In this document: in pieces, positions 51,773 through 59,610 of the stretch
How positions within the stretch are numbered: position 1 is the stretch's first letter
Layout: each line of letters opens with the position of its first letter
Source of the DNA: Kitasatospora sp. MAP5-34
GTDB taxonomy: Bacteria > Actinomycetota > Actinomycetes > Streptomycetales > Streptomycetaceae
DNA: 64,000 bases
Reading direction: 5' to 3'
Assembly (NCBI RefSeq): GCF_029894335.1
Contig: NZ_JARXZC010000003.1
Location: 299,064 to 363,063 of the forward strand
Program-made: the position numbers and the translations under genes
The notes under the pieces: model-generated
The model's input: the letters and a program-made list of their open reading frames with translations, nothing else
Databases searched by the model: none
Told to the model about the DNA's origin: nothing

Positions 51773-51804
51773 CACCTGGTGCCGGTGGCACACGGCACCA
51801 GGTG
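51773..51804. terminator. Second hairpin in tandem
   Basis: CACCTGGTGCCG, 8-base loop, CGGCACCAGGTG. It lies directly beside the first hairpin, giving a double terminator. Confidence 0.7.
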
Positions 51805-51858
51805 GGTCATGGGGTCACGTGCAGGCCCCACTAGCAGGCGGCTACTTGCCGGCCCCTA

Positions 51859-51930
51859 CTAGCTGGGCTTGCACCCGTGGTTCGCCTTCTTCTTGCGGCG
51901 GGCCTTCTTCTTGCGAGCGCGCTTGGACAT
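51859..51930 (-). CDS. Large-subunit ribosomal protein bL37-type micro-protein (23 aa)
   Basis: ATG complementary to 51928-51930, stop TAG at 51859-51861. The 23 residues are almost half Lys/Arg: MSKRARKKKARRKKKANHG then CKPS. Mycobacterial bL37, seen in ribosome structures, has the same pattern M-x-K-R-x-R-K-K and A-N-H-G near the end. The gene follows the SDR gene by 46 bases on the same strand and is followed by two terminators. Too short for most gene finders. Confidence 0.8.
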   Translation of the reverse strand: MSKRARKKKARRKKKANHGCKPS

Positions 51931-51976
51931 CGGTGGTTCCGTTCTTCCCGGTCGGGGTGTCAGATCTGACGAAGTG

Positions 51977-52792
51977 TCAGGCCTGGGTGACCAGCTGGTC
52001 GGCGAGCTTGGAGAGGCGGCGCAGCGAGCGCTCCTCGTGCACCACCTGGGCGGACTCGGCGATGTCGCCGCCGTCGTAGTACTCGCCGTTGGTGAGCCGG
52101 AAGTCCGGCAGGCAGAGCTTCACGACCGCCGCCGCACCGACGGCGGCCGGCGCGCCGACCCGGCCGTAGAGCGGCAGCAGCGCGGTGTCGCACAGGCCCG
52201 GGTTGACGCTGACCGAGACGATGTGGCTGTCGGCCGGCGCCATGTCGCGGGCGGCCATCGTCAGGGCGAGCTGGGACTGCGCGTACGCGGCCACCCGGGA
52301 GTACTTCTTGACACGGTGCGGGTCGTTCCAGTTCATCGCCGCCGTGCGGTGCAGCCCGGACGAGACGTTGACGATCCTGGCGTCGCCCGCCGCCGACAGC
52401 GGTGCCCGCAGCTGCTTGGCCAGCAGGTGCGCGGCCAGGAAGTTCACCTGGAGCGAGACCTCGTTGCCGTCCTCGGAGAGGGTGCAGCGTTCCGGCGCCA
52501 TGATCGCGGCGTTGTTGACCAGCAGGTCGAGCGTGGGGAAGGCCGCCGCCACGCCCGCCGCGAGCACCGAGACCTCGGCGAAGCGGGTGAAGTCGGCGGC
52601 GAACATCTGCAGTCGGCCACGGTCGGCGCCTGCGGCGACGAGCCGCTCGACGGCGTCCTCGCCCTCGTGGGTGGTGCGGGCGTGCACGACGACGGTGGCG
52701 CCGTGCTCCGCGAGCAGGCGGGCGGTCTCCCAGCCGATGCCGGAGGAGGCTCCGGTGACGAGGGCGGTACGGGAGGAGAGGACTGCGGACAT
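51977..52792 (-). CDS. SDR-family protein lacking the catalytic lysine
   Basis: 271 residues. The Rossmann motif TGASSGIG (13-20) and NNAAIM (93-98) are intact, as are Ser145 (NVSSGLH) and Tyr170. The YxxxK lysine is Gln174 (AYAQSQLAL), read clearly as CAG. The extended loop HRTAAMNWNDPHRVKKYSRV and NPGLCDTALLPL are like retinol-dehydrogenase/WWOX-type SDRs. Without the Lys, normal oxidoreductase activity is unlikely or relies on another residue. It shares a transcript with the bL37-type gene. Confidence 0.88.
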   Translation of the reverse strand: MSAVLSSRTALVTGASSGIGWETARLLAEHGATVVVHARTTHEGEDAVERLVAAGADRGRLQMFAADFTRFAEVSVLAAGVAAAFPTLDLLVNNAAIMAPERCTLSEDGNEVSLQVNFLAAHLLAKQLRAPLSAAGDARIVNVSSGLHRTAAMNWNDPHRVKKYSRVAAYAQSQLALTMAARDMAPADSHIVSVSVNPGLCDTALLPLYGRVGAPAAVGAAAVVKLCLPDFRLTNGEYYDGGDIAESAQVVHEERSLRRLSKLADQLVTQA

Positions 52793-52813
52793 GACCCATC
52801 CAAGGGTGAAGAA

Positions 52814-52829
52814 GGCACCCCGGGGTGCC
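52814..52829. promoter_or_regulatory. 16-bp perfect palindrome upstream of the SDR gene
   Basis: GGCACCCCGGGGTGCC is self-complementary over all 16 bases. It lies 21 bases before the SDR start, the place of an operator or core promoter. No regulator is adjacent. Confidence 0.5.
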
Positions 52830-53313
52830 GGAGCGCGGACTGTGCGCGCACCGGGTGCCGGAAGTGCGGGAAGGTGTGCCTGATGACGAACGGCGCGGGC
52901 GGGCCGGTTTCGGGCCCGCCCGCTACTCGGCCGGGATCAACTGCGGGGAGGCAGAGCTACCGGACGGGGAGGGCGACCGCGACAGCAGCCGACACCAGCG
53001 CCCGCGGATGCGGCGGGCGGTCGTGGTGGCGTGTCGAGCGGTTCATGCCGCCATTCAAGTCCGCCCGGAACGCCCGGACAAGCAACACGCCGTCGCTCTG
53101 ACGAATCCTTGACAGGCCGGGCACGGTGGGACGGTGGGCCCCCGAACCAACCCGGCTGCCGTCCGCCGTCAAGACACCGTCAGCTGCGCGAGGTCACCGG
53201 TCAACGAAGCATCAGTACGCTCAACGGGACCCGCCCCACGGCGTATTGTCAGCTGTCCAAGCGGGTCAGCGCCGACCCGTCGACGTTCTCCACCAGCCTC
53301 CGGAGCAACAGCT
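52830..53313. other. Gene-free divergent region
   Basis: About 480 bases between the SDR gene and the SAV_915-type gene. I see no credible protein or RNA gene. It must contain two promoters. Confidence 0.45.
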
Positions 53314-53664
53314 GTGACCTGCACAGACCCCGCACCTACGGAGCCCGAAGAACAGTCCCCCGTCCTGTACGTACCGGTCCGGGACACCGGCGCCGCCTAC
53401 GCCCTGCGGCTGTTCCGCCAACGCGACGGCAGCCGCTGCGCTGTCGGATTCACCTCCACCACCGCACTGACCCTGCTGCTCGGTCCCGCCCAGCGGTCCG
53501 TGGTCCTCGCCGAAGCCGCGCTTCGCGCCCTCGCCGAGCCGCTCGGCGCCACCGCCCTGGTGGTGGACCCGCAGCTGGTCGCACCACCGGTCATGCCACC
53601 CGCCAGGATCCCGGCCGCCGGCGGGCTCGCCACCCGGCTCCCCGTCGTGCAGCACCAGTCGTGA
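53314..53664 (+). CDS. SAV_915-family protein
   Basis: 116 residues from GTG 53314, with CCGGAG nine bases before. Family pattern: VLYVPVRDTGAAYALRLFRQ, RCAVGFTSTTALTLLLGP, LAEAALRALAEPLGATALVVDPQ. It has SseB-like alternating strands and helices. Function unknown and common in Streptomyces. It overlaps the next gene by GTGA, so the two are coupled. Confidence 0.75.
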   Translation: MTCTDPAPTEPEEQSPVLYVPVRDTGAAYALRLFRQRDGSRCAVGFTSTTALTLLLGPAQRSVVLAEAALRALAEPLGATALVVDPQLVAPPVMPPARIPAAGGLATRLPVVQHQS

Positions 53665-54074
53665 CGGGCCCTCGGATCCCGGACCTGGCCGAGACACAGG
53701 TCACCACCCCGTGCGGTCTCGGACGGCCGCTGCGGGCCGTGGCCCGGGTCCGCTACGGGCCGGTGCCGCTGGACTTCGAGTGGCTCGCGGAGCGGATTCC
53801 CGCCGTCGAGTCGGGCCTGGCCCTGGCCGGCGACGCCGACCTGGAGCTGCACCTCGCCTGCGTCGACCAACGGGAACTCCGTACCGTCGTCAACGAACTC
53901 CGGCGGTCCGGCGCGGCCCGGGTGCAGGTGGAGCTGGTCCTGCGGCGGCTGATCCCCAGGCGGCGCCCGGAGACACCCGCACCAGCTCTCGCGCGGACTC
54001 CCGCGCAGGCGGACCGGTCGCCGGTCCGCACCGAACCGGCGGCCCTCCACGGTCACCCGTACGAGCGCTCCTGA
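53661..54074 (+). CDS. Small protein with an Lrp/AsnC-effector-like or ferredoxin-like fold (137 aa)
   Basis: GTG start overlapping the SAV_915-type stop. The middle reads DLELHLACVDQRELRTVVNELRRSG followed by ARVQVELVLRRL: beta-alpha-beta like the RAM/effector domain of Lrp regulators, but no DNA-binding helix-turn-helix precedes it. The C-terminus is Pro/Arg rich and probably disordered. Its partner is the SAV_915-family protein. Function unknown. Confidence 0.55.
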   Translation: MTGPRIPDLAETQVTTPCGLGRPLRAVARVRYGPVPLDFEWLAERIPAVESGLALAGDADLELHLACVDQRELRTVVNELRRSGAARVQVELVLRRLIPRRRPETPAPALARTPAQADRSPVRTEPAALHGHPYERS

Positions 54075-54109
54075 CGGACACTCACCCGGGCGTCGGCCAT
54101 CAGGGTGAC

Positions 54110-54119
54110 GTGACGTCAC
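54110..54119. promoter_or_regulatory. Palindrome GTGACGTCAC ahead of the secreted NADase-type gene
   Basis: A perfect 10-bp palindrome extending a GTGACGTGACGTCACAT stretch about 140 bases before the TNT-type start. Possible operator. Confidence 0.3.
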
Positions 54120-54256
54120 ATCCCGTTGGATCACCGGAAGTAGTTGACACGGCAGCGGCAAGACCGATTGGATGATCGCTATCTGTGTCCATTCGGTCAC
54201 TCTCGCCACGGTTTCGAGGGGGCCTGCGTCAACGGCTCCGGCCGGAGGGAGACTTG

Positions 54257-54925
54257 ATGGGGATTCGACGGGCTTTGGCGGCGCTCGGTGCGGCGGCCCT
54301 GCTCACGGGGACGATGGCGGCCGGCGCGACACCCGCGTCGGCCGCGCCCGCCTCGGTCAGGCCGGCGTCGAGCACTCCGCTGGACGAGTGCTCGGCGGCG
54401 GCCTTCGAGGGCGACCCCCGCCTCGGGCCGGAGCAGCTCCCGGTCTTCGGCCGGGTCGGCCTGGAGCTGTGGGGCTACCAGCGCACCGGAGGTCTGCCGG
54501 AACAGAGCTTCCTGGCCACGTACTACGACTCGGCCGCCGGATCCTGGAAGTACCCGCCCTCGAACGGCTATGTGCTTAAGGCCGACGGGCAGCCGGAGGA
54601 GTTCCAGCAGACCCTGCGGCCCGGCGAGCGGATCGACCGGTTCGGCAGCGAGTACGGCTCGTTCCTGGCGCCTGAGGGGCTGCCCTACGCGATGCGGTCC
54701 ATCCCGCCGCAGAGCCTGGACAGCAACCCGGCCGCCAGCTGCAACTACCACGACTACCAGGTGCTGAAGCCCTTCACGGTGGACGCGGGACCGATCGCAC
54801 CGTGGTTCGGCCAGCCAGGCTACGGGTGGCAGTACCAGCTGGACAGCACCCTAGTCCCGGGCGGGCCGACCCGGCTCAACGTCATGTGGCTGATCGACAA
54901 CGGCTACCTCTCGCGGGTCGCCTGA
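54257..54925 (+). CDS. Secreted TNT-domain protein, likely NAD+ glycohydrolase
   Basis: 222 residues, ATG behind GGAGGGA. Residues 1-34 are a Sec signal peptide (ALGAAALLTGTMAAGATPASAAP). From about residue 65 the TNT domain follows: YYDSAAGSWKYPPSNGYVLK, LRPGERIDRFGSEYGSFLAP, LPYAMRSIPPQSLD, YHDYQVLKPFTVDAGPIAP and WFGQPGYGWQYQL. The Arg of RIDRFG and Gln of PGYGWQYQ lie where tuberculosis-necrotizing-toxin-type enzymes have active-site residues, as I remember the family. It should cleave NAD+ (and NADP+) outside the cell or after delivery. No recognisable immunity gene is adjacent. Confidence 0.88.
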   Translation: MGIRRALAALGAAALLTGTMAAGATPASAAPASVRPASSTPLDECSAAAFEGDPRLGPEQLPVFGRVGLELWGYQRTGGLPEQSFLATYYDSAAGSWKYPPSNGYVLKADGQPEEFQQTLRPGERIDRFGSEYGSFLAPEGLPYAMRSIPPQSLDSNPAASCNYHDYQVLKPFTVDAGPIAPWFGQPGYGWQYQLDSTLVPGGPTRLNVMWLIDNGYLSRVA

Positions 54926-54938
54926 CCCAACCCCAGGT

Positions 54939-54966
54939 GGCCCGCCCGGTGTTGGCCGGTCGGGCC
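54939..54966 (+). terminator. Hairpin after the TNT-domain gene
   Basis: GGCCCGCCCGG and CCGGTCGGGCC pair with one mismatch around a 6-base loop, 14 bases past the stop. Confidence 0.6.
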
Positions 54967-55042
54967 CCTATGCCTGCCCCACCGCGCCGCCGATAATGTG
55001 CATGGCAATCAGCCATGGGCGGACGACGGGACGGACCGAGCT

Positions 55043-55963
55043 ATGGATTTGACGAGCACTCGGATGAGCCGGCGCACACTGGGCCGGTCGGCACTGGCGC
55101 TGGGCACGGCGGCCACGGTCGGCGCGTGGCTCGGATCGGCGGCGCAGCCGGCCCGAGCAGCCGATGTGCCGGGCGGTTCCGACTGGTTGGGAGCTCTCGC
55201 CTCCGGCAGCTACCTCTCGCAGCTCACCATCCCCGGCACGCACGACACCTGCTCGCGCTACGGCGGCCCCATCACGCAGACCCAGACCCTCGCGATACCC
55301 GACCAACTCGCCGCCGGCGTACGTTTCTTCGACATCCGCTGCCGCGCGATCAACGGGGTCTTCGCGATCCACCACGGCCCGTTCTTCCAGCAGATCTTCT
55401 TCGGTGATGTGCTCAACCTGTGCCAGGCGTTCCTGGCCCAACACCCGCAGGAGACCGTCCTGATGCGGGTCAAGCAGGAGTACTCCACCGTCTCCGACGC
55501 GGACTTCCAGGCCGTCTTCGCGACCTACCAGTCGAAGTGGCCCGGCCTGTTCTGGGCCGAGGACCGGATCCCCCGACTCGGCGAGGTACGCGGCCGGGTG
55601 GTGGTCCTCGCCGACAGCTCCGGCCTGCCGGGCATCCCGTGGGGCGGCTCCCTGACCGACATCGAGGACGACTACCAGATCGGCACGATCTTCGAGATCG
55701 CCTCCCGCAAGTGGCCCGAGGTCTCCGCCCACCTGGACGCGGCCCGCGCCTCCTCGGACCCGCAGAAGCTGTTCATCACCTTCACCACCTCCTCCGGCTG
55801 GGGCCTCTGGCCCAAGCAGGCCGCCGACGCCATCGCCCCTGATCTCACCGGCTACCTCGGCGGGTTGAACCACTCCGCCCGCCCGCTGCTGGGCACGGTC
55901 CCGATGGATTTCGTCACCCCGGCAACGGTCCAGCCGCTCTACGCGCTGAACTTCGGCGGGTAG
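55043..55963 (+). CDS. Secreted phosphatidylinositol-specific phospholipase C
   Basis: 306 residues from ATG 55043. Tat-type signal (MSRRTLGRSALALGTAATVG, cleavage near ARA-AD). X-domain motifs: LTIPGTHDTCSRYGG with the first catalytic His, FDIRCRAINGVFAIHHGPFF with the second, then TVLMRVKQEYS. It cleaves phosphatidylinositol to diacylglycerol and inositol cyclic phosphate. Bacterial PI-PLCs are often virulence or lipid-scavenging enzymes. It sits beside another secreted effector-like gene. Confidence 0.92.
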   Translation: MDLTSTRMSRRTLGRSALALGTAATVGAWLGSAAQPARAADVPGGSDWLGALASGSYLSQLTIPGTHDTCSRYGGPITQTQTLAIPDQLAAGVRFFDIRCRAINGVFAIHHGPFFQQIFFGDVLNLCQAFLAQHPQETVLMRVKQEYSTVSDADFQAVFATYQSKWPGLFWAEDRIPRLGEVRGRVVVLADSSGLPGIPWGGSLTDIEDDYQIGTIFEIASRKWPEVSAHLDAARASSDPQKLFITFTTSSGWGLWPKQAADAIAPDLTGYLGGLNHSARPLLGTVPMDFVTPATVQPLYALNFGG

Positions 55964-56112
55964 GACCCACCGACGAACTGCGCCGCGAGCCGCGCTGCCT
56001 GCCCCGGGTGGCTGAAACCCCGCCCGGGGCGTAGCGGCAGCGCCCCGGGCTCTGCCACGGTGGGGCCGGGTGCGGCGCCCGCCCCACCCGGCCGCAGCGC
56101 GAAGGGACAGGA

Positions 56113-57282
56113 ATGACCCAGCAGTTCGGTGACTACCAGAACGAGATCTACTTCGCCGGGTTGAGCGGCGTCCTGCCGGACCTGCCGATGAGTTTCGCGG
56201 GGCTCGAGGCGCGGGCCGAGGCCGCGCTGCCGCCGGGCGTCTGGTCGTACGTGGCCGGCGGTGCGGGGGACGAACACACCCAGCGGGCCAACGTGTCCGC
56301 GTTTCTGCGGTGGGGGCTGGTCCCCCGGATGATGGTCGGGGCCAGGCAGCGTGACCTGTCGGTCGAGCTGTTCGGCCTGTCGCTGCCATCACCGCTGCTC
56401 ATGGCCCCCGTGGGCGTGCTCGGGCTGTGCGCGCAGGACGGGCACGGCGACCTCGCGGCCGCGCGCGCCGCCGCCCGGACCGGGGTGCCGATGATCGCCT
56501 CGACCCTGTCGGTGGACCCGATGGAGGAGGTGGCGAAGGAGTTCGGCGCGACGCCCGGCCTCTTCCAGCTCTACTGCCCCAGCGACCGCGAGCTGGCCAC
56601 GAGCCTGGTCCGCCGGGCCGAGGCCGCCGGGTTCCGGGGCATCGTGGTCACCCTGGACACCTGGGTCACCGGCTGGCGCCCACGCGACCTGAGCACCAGC
56701 AACTTCCCCCAGCTGCGCGGCCACTGCCTGGCCAACTACACCTCGGACCCGGTCTTCCGCTCCCGGCTCGCCCAGACCCCCGAGGAGAACCCGGGCGCGG
56801 CCGTCCTGCACTGGGCCGGCGTCTTCCCCAACCCGCTGACCTGGGACGACCTGCCGTGGCTGCGCTCGCTCACGGATCTCCCGTTGATCCTCAAGGGCCT
56901 CAGCCACCCCGAGGACGTCCGCCGGGCGAAGGACGGCGGGGTCGACGGCATCTACTGCTCCAACCACGGCGGCCGGCAGGCCAACGGCGGGCTGCCCGCC
57001 CTCGAAGCCCTGCCCGCCGTCGCCGAGGCCGCCGACGGACTGCCCGTGCTCTTCGACTCCGGCGTCCGCGGCGGAGCGGACGTGATCAAGGCCCTCGCCC
57101 TCGGCGCCACCGCCGTGGCCGTCGGCCGCCCGTACGTCTACGGCCTCGCGGCCGGCGGCACCGACGGGATCGTCCACGTGCTGCGCTCACTCCTCGCCGA
57201 GGCCGACCTGATCATGGCGGTGGACGGCTACCCCACCCTCGCCGACCTCAGCCGGGAGGCCCTGCGCCGGACCGGAAGCTGA
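56113..57282 (+). CDS. FMN-dependent alpha-hydroxy-acid oxidase, lactate 2-monooxygenase type
   Basis: 389 residues, ATG behind GAAGGGACAGG. TIM-barrel FMN enzyme. The catalytic His/Arg motif is [13 protein letters not shown] near residue 285. [19 protein letters not shown] carries the FMN Lys, and [19 protein letters not shown] binds phosphate. [15 protein letters not shown] at the start fits the family. The extra residues around [21 protein letters not shown] are typical of lactate monooxygenase rather than glycolate oxidase. It would oxidise lactate to acetate and CO2 with O2. Confidence 0.9.
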   Translation: MTQQFGDYQNEIYFAGLSGVLPDLPMSFAGLEARAEAALPPGVWSYVAGGAGDEHTQRANVSAFLRWGLVPRMMVGARQRDLSVELFGLSLPSPLLMAPVGVLGLCAQDGHGDLAAARAAARTGVPMIASTLSVDPMEEVAKEFGATPGLFQLYCPSDRELATSLVRRAEAAGFRGIVVTLDTWVTGWRPRDLSTSNFPQLRGHCLANYTSDPVFRSRLAQTPEENPGAAVLHWAGVFPNPLTWDDLPWLRSLTDLPLILKGLSHPEDVRRAKDGGVDGIYCSNHGGRQANGGLPALEALPAVAEAADGLPVLFDSGVRGGADVIKALALGATAVAVGRPYVYGLAAGGTDGIVHVLRSLLAEADLIMAVDGYPTLADLSREALRRTGS

Positions 57283-57293
57283 CGAGTCATGAC

Positions 57294-57647
57294 CTGACGT
57301 ACCGTCAACTCACCCTGTCCGCCGGGCACACCGGCATCGCGATGGGCCACGCCGGGTCGGACCTCGCGCTGGAGACGGCGGACGCGGTCGTGGTGCGCGG
57401 CGAACTCGCCACCGTCCCGGCCGCGATCAGGCTCTCCCGGGCCGCCCGGCGATTGGTCGTGCAGAACCTGGTGATCGCCTCGGTCTTCATCACCGGCCTG
57501 GCCGCCTGGGACCTGTTCAGTCACCTCCCGCTGCCGCTGGGCGTGGCGCGCCACGAGGGCTCGACCGTCATCGTCGGGCTGAACGGCCTGCGGCTGCTCC
57601 GCGAAGCGGCCTGGCACCGCGCCAGCGGGACGGCACCCTCGGCCTGA
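57294..57647 (+). pseudogene. C-terminal fragment of a P1B-type heavy-metal ATPase
   Basis: About 117 codons corresponding to the last sixth of a metal ATPase: hinge end GHTGIAMGHAGSDLALETADAVVV, then LATVPAAIRLSRAARRLVVQNL, two membrane helices, and HEGSTVIVGLNGLRLL, the conserved end. The N-terminal metal-binding, actuator, TGE, DKTGT and CPC regions (about 500 residues) are absent, and the lactate-oxidase gene stops only a few codons upstream. No start with a ribosome-binding site exists. It sits just before an arsR gene, its probable former regulator. Confidence 0.85.
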
Positions 57648-57686
57648 TCTGCCCGGGGGACGCGGGCGGCGACCTAGGATGTGCGG

Positions 57687-58046
57687 ATGAGCGCAAGCAC
57701 CCCCGTCTCACCTGCGCATCATGCGCAGGAGCCCGACAGCAACAACGAGCGGCTGGAGGTCGCCGCCGCCACCCTCGCCCTGCTCGCGGACCGTACCCGG
57801 CTCGCCCTGCTCCAGCGGCTCGGCGAGGGCGAGGCGGACGTGACCACCCTGACCGAGGCCTGCCAGGCCGCCCGCCCCTCGGTCAGCCAGCACCTGGCCA
57901 AACTCCGCCTGGCCGGCCTGGTCACCAGCCGCAAGGACGGCCGCCGGGCCGTGTACGCGCTCCGGCACGGCCACCTCCGGCGTCTGGTGGACGAGGCACT
58001 CAACGTCGCCGACCACCAGATCCGCGCCCTGCCGCCGCACGACTGA
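57687..58046 (+). CDS. ArsR/SmtB-family metalloregulator
   Basis: 119 residues from ATG 57687. A GTG two codons earlier is also possible. The winged helix is LALLADRTRLALLQRLGEGEADVTTL and RPSVSQHLAKLRLAGLVTSRKDGRRAVYAL. The C-terminal helix has several His (HGHLRRLVDEALNVADHQI...PPHD), candidate alpha5-type metal ligands as in SmtB/NmtR. TAGGAT six bases before the ATG suggests a leaderless mRNA. It probably controls the MFS pump behind it. Confidence 0.9.
   Translation: MSASTPVSPAHHAQEPDSNNERLEVAAATLALLADRTRLALLQRLGEGEADVTTLTEACQAARPSVSQHLAKLRLAGLVTSRKDGRRAVYALRHGHLRRLVDEALNVADHQIRALPPHD
57711..57729. promoter_or_regulatory. Palindrome CCTGCGCAT-C-ATGCGCAGG inside the 5' end of arsR
   Basis: A perfect 9-bp dyad at codons 9-15 of arsR, 24 bases after the presumed leaderless start. 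ArsR-type repressors often bind such short dyads near their own promoter, so an intragenic operator is plausible. Confidence 0.5.
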
Positions 58047-58149
58047 CCGATCCCGCCCCGCCGCCTCCTTCTCCTCCCGCCAAACATGTGCACAGGTACG
58101 CACTCATTGGCTACGATGGGGTGATCCACGGAAGACGGGACGGCATCGC

Positions 58150-59511
58150 ATGCTCTCCGTACTGCGCAATCGCACCTACCGCCATCTGTTCACCGCCCAG
58201 GTCATCGCACTGGTCGGCACCGGGCTGGCGACAGTCGCGCTCAGCCTGCTGGCGTACGACCTCGCCGGGGCCAACGCCTCGGCCGTCCTCGGTACGGCGC
58301 TGGCGATCAAGATGGCCGCGTACGTCGGCATCGCACTGGTGGTCGGCGCCTTCGCGGACCGGATACCCCGGCGCGCCCTGCTGGTGGCCATGGACCTCAC
58401 CCGGGCGGGTGTCGCGCTGGCCCTGCCGTTCGTGGACCGGACCTGGCAGATCTACGTCCTGATCTTCCTGCTGCAGTCCGCCTCGGCAGCCTTCACCCCG
58501 ACTTTCCAGGCCACCATCCCCGAGGTGCTGCCCGCCGAACGCGACTACACCCGCGCGCTGTCGATGTCCCGGCTCGCGTACGACCTGGAGAGCCTGCTCA
58601 GCCCCGCACTGGCCGCCGGACTGCTGACGCTGATCTCCTACAACTGGCTGTTCGCCGGCACCACCGTCGGGTTCCTCGCCTCCGCCGCGCTGGTCGTGTC
58701 GGCCGTGCTGCCCAAGCCCGCGCCGGTGGAGCGCAGCGGCGGCGTCCGCGCCAGGGCCGCCTTCGGCACCCGGCTGTTCTGGGCGACGCCCAGGCTGCGG
58801 GCGCTGCTGGCGCTGGACCTCGCGGTCGCCGCAGCGGGCGCCCTGGTCTTCGTGAACACCGTCGTCCTGGTCCGCGACCACCTGCACCGGTCCGCCGGAG
58901 CCGTCTCGATCGCCCTAGGCGCGTACGGGCTGGGCTCGCTGGCCGCCGCGCTGCCGCTGCCGCGCCTGCTGGACCGGGCCCGGGACCGCAGTGTGATGCT
59001 CCCCGCCGCCTTCGCCCTGCCGGTGATCCTCGGCCTGGTCGCGGTGGTCACGGCCGGACCGCCGACCGGCTGGACCTGGCCGCTGCTGCTGGCGGCCTGG
59101 GTCGCGATCGGCGCCGCCTGCTCCGCCGTCCTGACGCCGAGCGGACGGCTGATCCGCCGCTCCACCACGACCACGGACCTGCCCGCCGCCTTCGCCGCGC
59201 AGTTCTCGCTCTCGCACGGCTGCTGGCTGCTCACCTACCCGCTGGCCGGCTGGCTCGCGGCGGGCGCCGGCCTGCCGGTCACGGCGGCGGTCCTCGGGGT
59301 GATCGCCCTGGCCGGCGCCACGGCGGCGGCCGTCAGCTGGCCCGCCCGCGACCCCGCCCGGCTCACCCACGTCCACGCCGACCTGCCCGCCGGACACCCG
59401 CACCTGGCCGACGCCCGCCGCTCCCCGGCGGGTTGGCTGCACGGGCACGAGTACGTCATCGACCCGCAGCACCGCCGCTGGCCCAAGCGCGGCCCGATGA
59501 CGGTCTCCTGA
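58150..59511 (+). CDS. MFS exporter with a His-rich C-terminal tail (candidate metal efflux)
   Basis: 453 residues with about 12 membrane helices. Motif A-like ADRIPRRALLVAMDLTRAG follows helix 2, then QATIPEVLPAERDYTRALSMSRLAYDLESLLSPALA. The last about 45 residues form a hydrophilic tail with at least six His (LTHVHADLPAGHPHLADARR, LHGHEYVIDPQHRRW). NreB/CnrT-type nickel exporters are MFS proteins with His-rich tails. A TACGAT -10 box at about 58114 precedes it. Together with arsR this looks like a metal-efflux pair. The metal is unknown. Confidence 0.82.
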   Translation: MLSVLRNRTYRHLFTAQVIALVGTGLATVALSLLAYDLAGANASAVLGTALAIKMAAYVGIALVVGAFADRIPRRALLVAMDLTRAGVALALPFVDRTWQIYVLIFLLQSASAAFTPTFQATIPEVLPAERDYTRALSMSRLAYDLESLLSPALAAGLLTLISYNWLFAGTTVGFLASAALVVSAVLPKPAPVERSGGVRARAAFGTRLFWATPRLRALLALDLAVAAAGALVFVNTVVLVRDHLHRSAGAVSIALGAYGLGSLAAALPLPRLLDRARDRSVMLPAAFALPVILGLVAVVTAGPPTGWTWPLLLAAWVAIGAACSAVLTPSGRLIRRSTTTTDLPAAFAAQFSLSHGCWLLTYPLAGWLAAGAGLPVTAAVLGVIALAGATAAAVSWPARDPARLTHVHADLPAGHPHLADARRSPAGWLHGHEYVIDPQHRRWPKRGPMTVS

Positions 59512-59555
59512 CGGCGCACGTCCCGTCGGCCGGGCCGGCGACGCGAGGCCCTGCT

Positions 59556-59610
59556 GTGCTCACGCGATTGCCTGCGCTCACCCGAGCGCTTGTGCTCACC
59601 CGATCGCCTG
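59556..59610. repeat. Degenerate direct repeats between convergent MFS genes
   Basis: TGCTCACGCGATTGCC, TGCGCTCACCCGAGCGC and TGTGCTCACCCGATCGCC follow one another. No function is evident. Confidence 0.4.
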
